NCBI GenBank assembly: GCA_038521345.1
Contig: JBCBKU010000012.1
Location: 27,183 to 91,182 of the forward strand
Direction of reading: 5' to 3'
Length of the DNA stretch: 64,000 nt
Origin: JBCBKU01 sp038521345
GTDB lineage: Bacteria; Pseudomonadota; Alphaproteobacteria; Rhodobacterales; Rhodobacteraceae
In this document: positions 1 through 6,666 of the stretch, one piece after another
Layout: each line of letters begins with the position of its first letter
Position numbering within the stretch: position 1 is the first letter of the stretch
The notes under the pieces: model-generated
Told to the model about the DNA's origin: nothing
What the model saw: only the letters and a program-made list of their open reading frames with translations
Database searches by the model: none
Translations under genes and position numbers: made by a program

Positions 1-389
1 CCCCGCCAGCCCGCATGGGCCGCGCCGATCACGCCGGCCTCGGTGTCGGAAAAAAGCACCGGCTGACAATCGGCTGTCAGGATTCCGAGCGCCAGGCCGG
101 GACGGCTGGTCACCATGGCGTCGGCATGGGGTTTCGGACCCGGAGGAACGTCCGACACTGAGATGACGTCGGCAGAGTGGACCTGGTGGACCGTGACCAA
201 CCGGTCCGGGGTGAGTTCCATCGCCTCGGCGGCGCGGGCCCGGTTGATCGCGACCATGTCGGCCTGATCCGACGATCCGAGGCCGCAGTTCAATCCTTCG
301 AACACACCGGACGAGGCCCCGCCCTTGCGGGTGAAAAAACCATGGCGCAACGGCGCAAGATCGTCGGCGGTGATGATCGCGAGGGTCAT
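1..389 (-). CDS. pgeF: Peptidoglycan editing factor PgeF (laccase-domain protein), 3' end beyond window
   Basis: About 130 N-terminal residues of a YfiH/PgeF-family protein; the rest lies off the left edge. The start is the ATG at 389 (MTLAIITADDLAPLRHGFF). The motif AHAGWRG close to the edge, preceded by LTADCQPVLF, is the Cys/His metal-site region of the family. The family was once called polyphenol oxidase/laccase; PgeF is now known to remove mis-incorporated L-Ser-type muropeptide precursors. It starts 10 bp after the midA stop, so it is probably the last gene of an lgt-midA-pgeF operon. The family call is firm; the partial extent prevents checking the second half. Confidence 0.9.
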   Translation of the reverse strand, partial: MTLAIITADDLAPLRHGFFTRKGGASSGVFEGLNCGLGSSDQADMVAINRARAAEAMELTPDRLVTVHQVHSADVISVSDVPPGPKPHADAMVTSRPGLALGILTADCQPVLFSDTEAGVIGAAHAGWR

Positions 390-399
390 GGGGTCGTGG

Positions 400-1482
400 T
401 CATGAAGCCGGGTTGTCGTTTAGACCGGGAAGGGGCGGCGCATCCCCGGCGCGAAGACCGAGGACTTGAAAGAGGGTTCCCATTTCCTCGGGGTGCGTCA
501 ACCGGCGATGCGCCGCGATGTGCGACTGAAGTGCTTCGCCCCCGAGGTGCGCGCCAAGCGCCCTAGCTCGGGATGTGATCCCGAGTCTTTCCAGAAAGAC
601 CCCTTGGGCGGTCAGCGGCTCGGCAACGGCACCGGCCCGGGTTGCAGCGCGGGCAAGGGCGGCAAAGTCCACATGGGCCGTCAGATCCGCATCACCGGCA
701 TCGACGAGCGGATCGACAGGAGTGTGCCCGCGCACCGCCTGCAACGTGTCGCCGCGGCTGATCCAGCCGCCATAATCGATAATGAGCGCTGCGCCGCCCC
801 ATTCGTTCAGCCGATGGCCAATGTCCGCTGCAACGGCTTCGGCGGGCTGGCAACGCTCGACAAGGTCGCCGAGGCCGGTGTCGGCCAGACGGTGCGCAAG
901 GTCGGGAACGGGGCCGGCCGGAGCCAGTGCGAAAGCAAGCCCGTCCCCTGATCGCGTCACCATCCGTTCGGCCCAACCAGCCTCTGCCCGGACGTATTGG
1001 CGGATTGGCAGCGCGTCGAAGAACTCGTTGGCGACCAGAAACAACGGATCATCCGGCACATCGGCCAGACTTGACACGAAGGCAGGATTGCAGGGGCGGA
1101 GTGCCTCGGCCTGGCGTGCGCGAAGCGGCGGCGACGCTTCGACCAGCGTGAGGCGTGCCGCAGCTGCGAATCCCGGAACGCGCGAGGCGGCCCGAAGCGC
1201 ATCGGACATGAGCGTGCCGCGACCGGGACCCAGTTCCACCAGGGCGAAGGGGTCCGGGCGTCCTTGGTCCAGCCAAACGGTTGCAAGCCACGCCCCGATC
1301 AGTTCGCCGAACATCTGGCTGATCTCGGGCGCCGTGGTAAAATCCCCGGCCGCGCCGAGGGGGTCGCGCGTTGTGTAATAGCCGTGTACCGGATGGGTCA
1401 GGCATTCGGCCATGAAATCGGCGACGGTGATCGGTCCTGTCTGATCGATCCGCTCGGCCAGAACCATGGCCAGGGGCGTCAT
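400..1482 (-). CDS. midA: Class I SAM-dependent methyltransferase, MidA/NDUFAF7 family
   Basis: A 360-residue protein of the DUF185/MidA family. The mitochondrial homologue NDUFAF7 methylates an arginine of the complex I subunit NDUFS2. The SAM-binding motif I ELGPGRG is at residues 83-89, and the conserved N-terminal block HPVHGYYTTRDPLGAAGDFT precedes it. I chose the ATG at 1482 although the frame is open much further upstream; the upstream part is only the shadow of lgt. The start overlaps the lgt stop by 4 bp (1479-1482), indicating translational coupling. The bacterial substrate is inferred from the mitochondrial work, not shown here. Confidence 0.93.
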   Translation of the reverse strand: MTPLAMVLAERIDQTGPITVADFMAECLTHPVHGYYTTRDPLGAAGDFTTAPEISQMFGELIGAWLATVWLDQGRPDPFALVELGPGRGTLMSDALRAASRVPGFAAAARLTLVEASPPLRARQAEALRPCNPAFVSSLADVPDDPLFLVANEFFDALPIRQYVRAEAGWAERMVTRSGDGLAFALAPAGPVPDLAHRLADTGLGDLVERCQPAEAVAADIGHRLNEWGGAALIIDYGGWISRGDTLQAVRGHTPVDPLVDAGDADLTAHVDFAALARAATRAGAVAEPLTAQGVFLERLGITSRARALGAHLGGEALQSHIAAHRRLTHPEEMGTLFQVLGLRAGDAPPLPGLNDNPAS

Positions 1483-2375
1483 ACGTAGCGCGGGTGCGGG
1501 CGGTAGGCCCAGGCGATGAAGCCTAGTCCGATCAGGATCATGGGTAGCGACAGAAGCTGGCCCATCTGAAGCCCGAAATCGCCCCAGTAGATCGCGTAGC
1601 CCATCGGGTTCTCGGCTGTGATGAACTGAAGATCGGCTTGCCGGAAATACTCCACGATAAACCGCCCCACCCCGTATCCGGTGAGAAAGACGCCAAGGGT
1701 GAACCCGGGCCGCTTGAGTGCGCCGCGCCGCCAGACAAGCCAGAGGATGAACGCGCCAAGGATCAGGCCCTCGAGGACGGCCTCGTAGAGCTGCGACGGA
1801 TGACGCGCGCAGATGCCCTCGATCCCCGGGCAAATATGCGACCTCGGGTCCGGAAAGACGAAGGCCCAGGGAACGTCGGTGCCGCGGCCCCAAAGCTCTC
1901 CGTTGATGAAGTTGGCGACCCGACCCAGAAAAAGACCCGGAGGCGTCGCCAGCCCCACGAGGTCGCCAAGCGAAAGCATGGGCAACTTGTTCTTCAGCGC
2001 AAAGGCGATGATGGCCACGATCACGCCAATCAGCCCGCCGTGAAACGCCATGCCGCCCTGCCACACATAAAGGATCTCGTGCGGGTTCTGGAGGTAGTAG
2101 CCGGGATTGTAGAAAATCACGAAGCCGAGCCGGCCGCCAAGGATCACGCCCACGATGACCCACGTGATGAAATCGTCGACTTCGCGCGGCGTGATCGGGG
2201 CAATGTCCCGGCGCCAGAGCCGGTCTTCCCAGACCGCCGACACGGCCATGCGCCAGCCGATGATGATGCCGACGATATAGGCCATCGCGTACCAGCGGAT
2301 GGCCACCTGAATTCCGAACAACTCGAAATCCACGATGTTGGGCCCGATCTCGGGAAAGGGAAGCGCGAACACCAT
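1479..2375 (-). CDS. lgt: Prolipoprotein diacylglyceryl transferase
   Basis: 298 residues, the normal length for Lgt. It is an inner-membrane enzyme moving diacylglycerol from phosphatidylglycerol to the lipobox cysteine of prolipoproteins. Several hydrophobic spans are evident. The conserved MAFHGG histidine is at 112 and the Lgt signature GRVANFINGELWGR at 151-164, with its essential arginine at 152. It is the first gene of the minus-strand run lgt-midA-pgeF and diverges from the ubiK-like gene. Several predicted lipoproteins elsewhere in the window would be its substrates. Confidence 0.97.
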   Translation of the reverse strand: MVFALPFPEIGPNIVDFELFGIQVAIRWYAMAYIVGIIIGWRMAVSAVWEDRLWRRDIAPITPREVDDFITWVIVGVILGGRLGFVIFYNPGYYLQNPHEILYVWQGGMAFHGGLIGVIVAIIAFALKNKLPMLSLGDLVGLATPPGLFLGRVANFINGELWGRGTDVPWAFVFPDPRSHICPGIEGICARHPSQLYEAVLEGLILGAFILWLVWRRGALKRPGFTLGVFLTGYGVGRFIVEYFRQADLQFITAENPMGYAIYWGDFGLQMGQLLSLPMILIGLGFIAWAYRPHPRYV

Positions 2376-2411
2376 GCGCGCATTGGGCCGTGCCCGGAGG
2401 CGAAGTCAACC

Positions 2412-2440
2412 TTGAGGAATGGGCGCGGCCGATCATATTG
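2412..2440 (+). promoter_or_regulatory. Possible sigma-70-type promoter for the ubiK-like gene
   Basis: TTGAGG at 2412-2417, a 17-bp spacer and ATATTG at 2435-2440, about 27 bp before the chosen start. It sits in the lgt/ubiK divergent gap. The match is moderate only. Confidence 0.3.
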
Positions 2441-2466
2441 AAGGGAGACCCGAGATGGAGGTGTGC

Positions 2467-2730
2467 ATGCAGACCCGGAACAAGGTGCTCGACGACCTGT
2501 CGCAGCTGATGACGAATGCCATGGGCGTAGCGCAGGGCGCGCGTGAAGAGGCGGAAACCGCGATGAAAGGCTGGATTGACCGGTGGCTGGCCGAACGCGA
2601 TTTCGTGACCCGTGAAGAATTCGACGCGGTCCGAGCCATGGCGCAAAAGGCGCGCGAGGAAAACGACGCGTTGAAGGCCCGCCTGGATGCGCTTGAGGCT
2701 GGCGGCGCGGCTGCGGCCAAGAAAGACTAA
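2467..2730 (+). CDS. UbiK-like accessory factor (BMFP domain, YqiC family)
   Basis: An 87-residue mostly helical protein starting MQTRNKVLDDLSQLMTNAMG, typical of the BMFP/YqiC (UbiK) family. UbiK is an accessory factor of aerobic ubiquinone biosynthesis that forms coiled-coil trimers and binds membranes. A C-terminal coiled coil (roughly residues 45-75) and an Ala/Lys tail are visible. The ATG at 2467 is preferred over those at 2455 and 2419 because GGAGGT lies 5 bp upstream and homologues begin with MQTRN. It diverges from lgt and is followed by a strong terminator. The ubiquinone role is by family only. Confidence 0.85.
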   Translation: MQTRNKVLDDLSQLMTNAMGVAQGAREEAETAMKGWIDRWLAERDFVTREEFDAVRAMAQKAREENDALKARLDALEAGGAAAAKKD

Positions 2731-2789
2731 GCCTGCGGGGCGCGATCGCCCCGGTTATCCGCCCATTAATCCCTGGTCGGCAAGGATGA

Positions 2790-2822
2790 GGCGCGTCCCG
2801 CGAGGGACGCGCCGTTCTTGTT
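2790..2822 (+). terminator. Rho-independent terminator after the ubiK-like gene
   Basis: A perfect 10-bp GC-rich stem (2790-2799 with 2804-2813) with a GCGA tetraloop, followed by GTTCTTGTT. Confidence 0.85.
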
Positions 2823-2983
2823 CGTCGAAACATGGGGATTTCGTGAAACTATCACTTTACAAGACCGGCGGTTGCCAGCACCATATGTTGTAAGGTCTGA
2901 GACAGAAATCGCCGGACCTTGAGCAGGCACCAAGCCATAGTGGGACAGATAACCCGCGGGCAGTCACATATACGAGGCCGCAG

Positions 2984-3487
2984 ATGTCGTATTCCGAGCA
3001 GTACTTGTCGACCGAAGACCTCCATCCGATCGATATCGTCGAACACTTGGCAGAGCACCACGAGTGGGACTTTGACCGCGTCGCCGACGACCAGATCGCC
3101 ATGGCCGTCGTCGGGCAGTGGCGGACCTACTCGATCACCCTTGCATGGTCGGGCCATGACGAGACGCTGCGCCTGATCTGCACATTCGAGATGGAGCCGC
3201 CGGAAGAACGGATGCCGGCCATCTACGAGACCCTGAACCGCTGCAACGACAATTGCTGGGTGGGGGCGTTCACCTATTGGGCCGAGCAGCGGCTGATGGT
3301 TTATCGCTACGGCCTTGTTCTGGCAGGCAATCAGGTGGCGGGCCCGGAGCAGATCGACACGTTGATCGGCACCGCAGTGATGGCTGCGGAACGCTATTAT
3401 CCCGCATTCCAACTGGTCGCCTGGGGCGACCGCACGGCGGAAGAGGCGATGCAGGTCGCCATTGCCGAGGCCTACGGCCGGGCGTAA
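2984..3487 (+). CDS. YbjN domain-containing protein
   Basis: A 167-residue acidic protein of the YbjN family (type III secretion chaperone-like fold). The N-terminal segment (EDLHPIDIVEHLAEHHEWDF) and central block (MEPPEERMPAIYETLNRCN) match the arrangement common in alphaproteobacteria. There is no signal peptide, so it is expected in the cytoplasm. YbjN proteins affect motility and stress responses in enterobacteria, but the molecular role is unknown. It lies 37 bp upstream of proC on the same strand and could be co-transcribed with it. The start is the first ATG of the frame. Confidence 0.85.
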   Translation: MSYSEQYLSTEDLHPIDIVEHLAEHHEWDFDRVADDQIAMAVVGQWRTYSITLAWSGHDETLRLICTFEMEPPEERMPAIYETLNRCNDNCWVGAFTYWAEQRLMVYRYGLVLAGNQVAGPEQIDTLIGTAVMAAERYYPAFQLVAWGDRTAEEAMQVAIAEAYGRA

Positions 3488-3524
3488 ACTTTTTCCCCGG
3501 ATCTAAGAGACCCGGGGGGAATTC

Positions 3525-4337
3525 ATGACACTGGACGATGTGAACCGGCACGGGCTGGTTCTTCTGGGCTGCGGCCGGATGGGCTCGGCCATGTTGGCCG
3601 GCTGGCTGGACCGGGGTGTCACGCCGGATGCCGTCTGGGTCAACGAACCTCATCCCTCGGACTGGCTTCTGGGAACCGGCGTCCATCTGAACGCTGGCCT
3701 TCCCGAGCGCCCTTCCGTGGCCGTCGTCGCGGTCAAGCCGCAGATGATGGGGGCGGCGCTGCCCGCTATGGCGGCGTTGGGCGGCGGCGGGACCCTGATC
3801 GTGTCGGTGGCGGCCGGGACGCCGATCCGGGCGTTCGAGGCCGCCTTCGGCGACGGCACGCCGGTCGTTCGCGCCATGCCCAACACACCAGCCGCCATTG
3901 GGCGGGGCATCACCGCCATCGTGGGGAACTTTGCGGCCGGAGAGGCGGGGCTGACACTGGCAGAGACGTTGCTGGGCGCGGTCGGTGCGGTCCTCCGCCT
4001 TGAGAGCGAGGCGCAAATGGACGCTGTTACTGCGGTATCCGGATCGGGTCCGGCATATGTCTTTCACCTGATCGAGGCGATGACGGCCGCCGGAACGGCG
4101 GAAGGTCTGCCGCCGGATCTTGCGTTGCGGCTGGCCACGGCGACGGTTGCCGGGGCGGGGGCCCTCGCGGAAGGATCGGGTGAAACCCCGGACGCACTGC
4201 GCGTGGCGGTCACGAGCCCCAAGGGTACGACCGAGGCGGCGTTGGACGTTCTCATGGACACCGAAACCGGTCTTGAACCGCTGATGCGCAAGGCGGTGGC
4301 CGCGGCGGCGGACCGCAGCCGCGTCCTCGGCTCATGA
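3525..4337 (+). CDS. proC: Pyrroline-5-carboxylate reductase
   Basis: A 270-residue enzyme for the last step of proline synthesis, NAD(P)H-dependent reduction of 1-pyrroline-5-carboxylate. The Rossmann motif GCGRMG is at residues 15-20. The conserved VSGSGPAYVF is at 171-180 and SPKGTTEAAL at 231-240, the dimerisation and active-site region. Length is normal. GGGGGGA stands just before the ATG. The end overlaps the csaA start by 4 bp (ATGA), so the two are translationally coupled. Confidence 0.97.
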   Translation: MTLDDVNRHGLVLLGCGRMGSAMLAGWLDRGVTPDAVWVNEPHPSDWLLGTGVHLNAGLPERPSVAVVAVKPQMMGAALPAMAALGGGGTLIVSVAAGTPIRAFEAAFGDGTPVVRAMPNTPAAIGRGITAIVGNFAAGEAGLTLAETLLGAVGAVLRLESEAQMDAVTAVSGSGPAYVFHLIEAMTAAGTAEGLPPDLALRLATATVAGAGALAEGSGETPDALRVAVTSPKGTTEAALDVLMDTETGLEPLMRKAVAAAADRSRVLGS

Positions 4338-4696
4338 TCAGTTGGGATGACTTTGCAAAGGTCGACATCCGTGTCGGCCGGGTGGAACGGGCCGAGCCCT
4401 TTCCCGAAGCGCGCAAGCCGGCGCTGAAGCTTTGGGTCGATTACGGCCCCGAGATCGGGGTGAAGAAAAGCTCGGCGCAGATCACGGTTCACTATACCCC
4501 CGAGACTCTGGTCGGGCGGCTGGTTCTCGGGGTGGTGAATTTTCCGCCGCGCCAGATCGGGCCGTTCCTGTCCGAGGCACTGGTGCTTGGTCTGCCGGAC
4601 GCGGATGGTGCCGTTGTTCTGATTGGGCCCGATGGTGGTGTTCCGATGGGGCAATCGGCGCTTGCCGAAATCCCTGTGGGCGGGCGCCTGTTCTAG
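4334..4696 (+). CDS. csaA: tRNA-binding protein CsaA-like
   Basis: A 120-residue single OB-fold protein of the CsaA/EMAP-II type tRNA-binding family. The start DDFAKVDIRVGRVERAEPFP is the family hallmark, followed by SSAQITVHYTPE and the LPDADGAVVLIGPDG block. CsaA in Bacillus binds tRNA and has export-related chaperone activity; in proteobacteria the role is not settled. It overlaps proC by 4 bp and presumably shares its promoter. Confidence 0.9.
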   Translation: MISWDDFAKVDIRVGRVERAEPFPEARKPALKLWVDYGPEIGVKKSSAQITVHYTPETLVGRLVLGVVNFPPRQIGPFLSEALVLGLPDADGAVVLIGPDGGVPMGQSALAEIPVGGRLF

Positions 4697-4833
4697 GCCG
4701 AGACGCGGCACAACGCGGACTGCAAAGGCGATCGGCCGTTACGCGTTCCCTTGTCGGGCCCCGCGTCCCCACACGCGGTCGCGCAACGCGCCGTACCCTT
4801 CCCCAGGGCCTGGGGCGGCCCCGATACCAACTA

Positions 4834-4864
4834 AGCGCCTGGGACGTGGCGTCCCGAGCGCTTT
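4834..4864 (+). terminator. Probable terminator hairpin downstream of csaA
   Basis: AGCGC-ct-GGGACG-tgg-CGTCCC-ga-GCGCT, an 11-bp stem with one 2x2 internal loop, followed by TTGATACT. It separates proC-csaA from the accessory patch. The T tract is weak. Confidence 0.55.
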
Positions 4865-4918
4865 GATACTGACATCGGGTTTTCAATAGCTTAATGGGAA
4901 ACGACGAGGGAAATTCCC

Positions 4919-5392
4919 ATGGAGACGCGCGTGGGGCGGGCTGCATCATACCTGAAGAAACACACTGAAGCGTTGGTCAAGGCGGTGGGCGTAGAACGCT
5001 CGGCCGAAGTGACCGGCAAGTCGAAGGCGACCCTCGGGCGCTACTATGCGGATCTGGACGAGCATGCGACGCGTTTCATGCCCATCGACACCGTTGCAGA
5101 ACTTGAGGCCGAGGCGGGCTATCCGCATGTCACCACCGCGTTGTGCGAATTGGCCGGCGTAACCGTCAGCTTTGGCAAGGACCGCCCGAACACGGATCCT
5201 GATGGATCGGTGAACGCGGATGTCATCGCGCTATCCCAGCGGTTTGCCATGCTGATGAGCGAGTATCACCAGGCCATCGAAGACGGTACGATTACAATCA
5301 ACGAGGCCAAGCGGCTTTTGTCGGAGACGATCGCGCTTCAGCACGTCCTGATGGAGATGAAGCTGCATCTGGAAGACGATACGTCGAACTAG
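4919..5392 (+). CDS. Putative phage CII-like regulatory protein
   Basis: A 157-residue protein I cannot name firmly. Residues 1-45 look like a helix-turn-helix (KAVGVERSAEVTGKSKATLG), followed by a block with RFMPIDTVAELEAEAGYPHV that resembles the Phage_CP76/CII-type regulators found in prophages and Mu-like elements. The C-terminal half is helical and acidic and may oligomerise. A GAGGG precedes the ATG. It stands alone between the csaA terminator and the toxin-antitoxin operon; no integrase, terminase or other phage gene is present. The regulatory role is inferred from the fold-like pattern alone. Confidence 0.55.
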   Translation: METRVGRAASYLKKHTEALVKAVGVERSAEVTGKSKATLGRYYADLDEHATRFMPIDTVAELEAEAGYPHVTTALCELAGVTVSFGKDRPNTDPDGSVNADVIALSQRFAMLMSEYHQAIEDGTITINEAKRLLSETIALQHVLMEMKLHLEDDTSN

Positions 5393-5487
5393 CCCCGCAG
5401 GCTTTGACTGGCCCCTCTGGCGAAACAGTCGAGTTGCGCTTTTGCATCGGCCATCCCCTACATCTTGTGTTTTGCGCCTCAAAAACC

Positions 5488-5517
5488 TTGTATGTGTGAA
5501 TTTTTCTTGACAATAAT
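5488..5517 (+). promoter_or_regulatory. Probable promoter of the Xre-RES toxin-antitoxin operon
   Basis: TTGTAT (5488-5493), an 18-bp spacer and AATAAT (5512-5517) lie in an AT-rich stretch about 46 bp before the antitoxin ATG. TTGACA at 5506-5511 is an alternative -35 but has no good -10 at the right distance. Confidence 0.5.
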
Positions 5518-5518
5518 G

Positions 5519-5550
5519 CACCTGTGAGTACGTTCACTGCTCACTTGGTG
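5519..5550 (+). promoter_or_regulatory. Operator-like imperfect inverted repeat before the antitoxin gene
   Basis: Arms CACC-t-GTGAG (5519-5528) and CTCAC-tt-GGTG (5540-5550) are centred between the predicted -10 and the antitoxin start. The placement suits autorepression by the Xre-type antitoxin, the usual arrangement for type II toxin-antitoxin operons. Binding is inferred. Confidence 0.45.
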
Positions 5551-5562
5551 TTAGGGAATACA

Positions 5563-5952
5563 ATGACTGCAACGATTGAACGGGCTGGCACGATGGATGC
5601 CGATAACAAGGCCCGCGTTTTGACGGAAGCCACCCTTAGGGCTGCCGAAATTCTTGGGATTAGCAATAAAGAACTTGCCGGTATTCTTGGCGTCTCGCCG
5701 TCCTTCGTTTCAAAGCTGAAGTCTAGGGCTTCGGCGCTCGACATGAACAGCAAGCAAGCCGAGTTGGCAGCGCATTTCGTCAGGGCCTTCCGGTCGCTTG
5801 ACGCCATCGTTGGCGGTGACGAGGCGACCGCGCAGTCTTGGCTGCGCAACGAGAACACGGCGCTTGAGGCCGTGCCGATCGATCGGTTGCAACGGATCGA
5901 CGGACTTCTGGACGTGGTGGCGTATCTGGATCAGCGGCGTGCGCCAATCTGA
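5563..5952 (+). CDS. Antitoxin, Xre/MbcA/ParS toxin-binding family
   Basis: A 129-residue protein with an Xre-type HTH at about residues 20-55 (AAEILGISNKELAGILGVSP) and a C-terminal MbcA/ParS/Xre toxin-binding domain (about 70-125; WLRNENTALEAVPIDRLQRI). Proteins of this build are the antitoxins of RES-domain toxins, which they block by covering the active site, and they repress their own operon. I chose the ATG at 5563, with AGGGA 6 bp upstream, over the GTG at 5524 that would lie at the expected transcription start. It overlaps the toxin gene by 14 bp. Confidence 0.9.
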   Translation: MTATIERAGTMDADNKARVLTEATLRAAEILGISNKELAGILGVSPSFVSKLKSRASALDMNSKQAELAAHFVRAFRSLDAIVGGDEATAQSWLRNENTALEAVPIDRLQRIDGLLDVVAYLDQRRAPI

Positions 5953-6661
5953 TTTGCGCCCGTTCAAGGGCACGGCGTGGCGGTTCGTGGAAGATCAGAA
6001 CACCTCGTCAACGATGAAACTGGTCTCGAGCGTGGCCGATCAGGAGACGCTTGAGCACTTGTTGGACGACAGCAAGCCAGCGGTTCCGGCTGCGTGCAGA
6101 CACCTGCACTACCTCCTTTTCACGCCCTTTCGCTATCGGGCCCGGTCCGCGACGCGGTTCCGGCGGAAGGGAGAAAGGTTGGGCGTGTTCTATGCCGCCG
6201 AAAGCGTCGAGGTGTGTGGGGCGGAGATGGCATTTTACCGTCTCCTCTTCTTCCTTGAGAGCCCGGACACCACACCGACGCAACGCCCGTTCGAGATGAC
6301 CGCTTTCAAAGTCGGGCTGGCCGCGACCCGCTCGGTCCGGTTGGCAGAGGCTGTCCCGCCGACAGAAATGGCGAGTTACACCGATCCGGTGGAGTACTCG
6401 GCTTGCTATCGCTTCGTCGACGATGCGCGCAAAGAGGCCGCCGAGATCATAGAGTACCCATCGGTCCGGTCGCCGGGGGGGACGAATTACGCGGTTCTGG
6501 ACTGTGCCGTTTTCGAACCGACCCGCCCCATCGACCTGCAAGGGTGGTGGTTTCGGATCACCAAGGACCGGGTGTTCGCGCAACGCCGGTTCGGCGTTGA
6601 GAGCATGGAGTTCGCATTCGAGGATTTCGCGAGCGATCCACGCATCGCCGAACGTTTGTAG
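5939..6661 (+). CDS. RES-domain toxin (NAD+ phosphorylase family)
   Basis: A 240-residue protein starting with GTG at 5939, inside the antitoxin gene; no earlier credible start exists and the next ATG (6014) would remove the conserved N-terminal AWRF. RES toxins (MbcT, P. putida RES) degrade NAD+ and arrest growth. The three name-giving conserved residues have good candidates: an arginine among R75-R80 of RFRRKGERLG with Y85 after it, E96 in CGAEMAFYR, and S175 in EYPSVRSPGG. It ends 5 bp from the convergent carB stop. The enzymatic activity is inferred from the family; it is somewhat longer than the smallest RES toxins. Confidence 0.87.
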   Translation: MRQSDLRPFKGTAWRFVEDQNTSSTMKLVSSVADQETLEHLLDDSKPAVPAACRHLHYLLFTPFRYRARSATRFRRKGERLGVFYAAESVEVCGAEMAFYRLLFFLESPDTTPTQRPFEMTAFKVGLAATRSVRLAEAVPPTEMASYTDPVEYSACYRFVDDARKEAAEIIEYPSVRSPGGTNYAVLDCAVFEPTRPIDLQGWWFRITKDRVFAQRRFGVESMEFAFEDFASDPRIAERL

Positions 6662-6666
6662 CTGCG

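Noticed and set aside
1483..2646. Apparent 748-residue minus-strand protein covering midA and lgt
   Set aside because: Only the part from 1482 down is methyltransferase; the rest is an out-of-frame shadow of lgt with an Arg/His-rich nonsense sequence.
3495..3517. CCCCGG/CCGGGG stem before proC considered as a terminator or attenuator
   Set aside because: Only 6 bp, 12-nt loop and no T tract in the transcribed direction.
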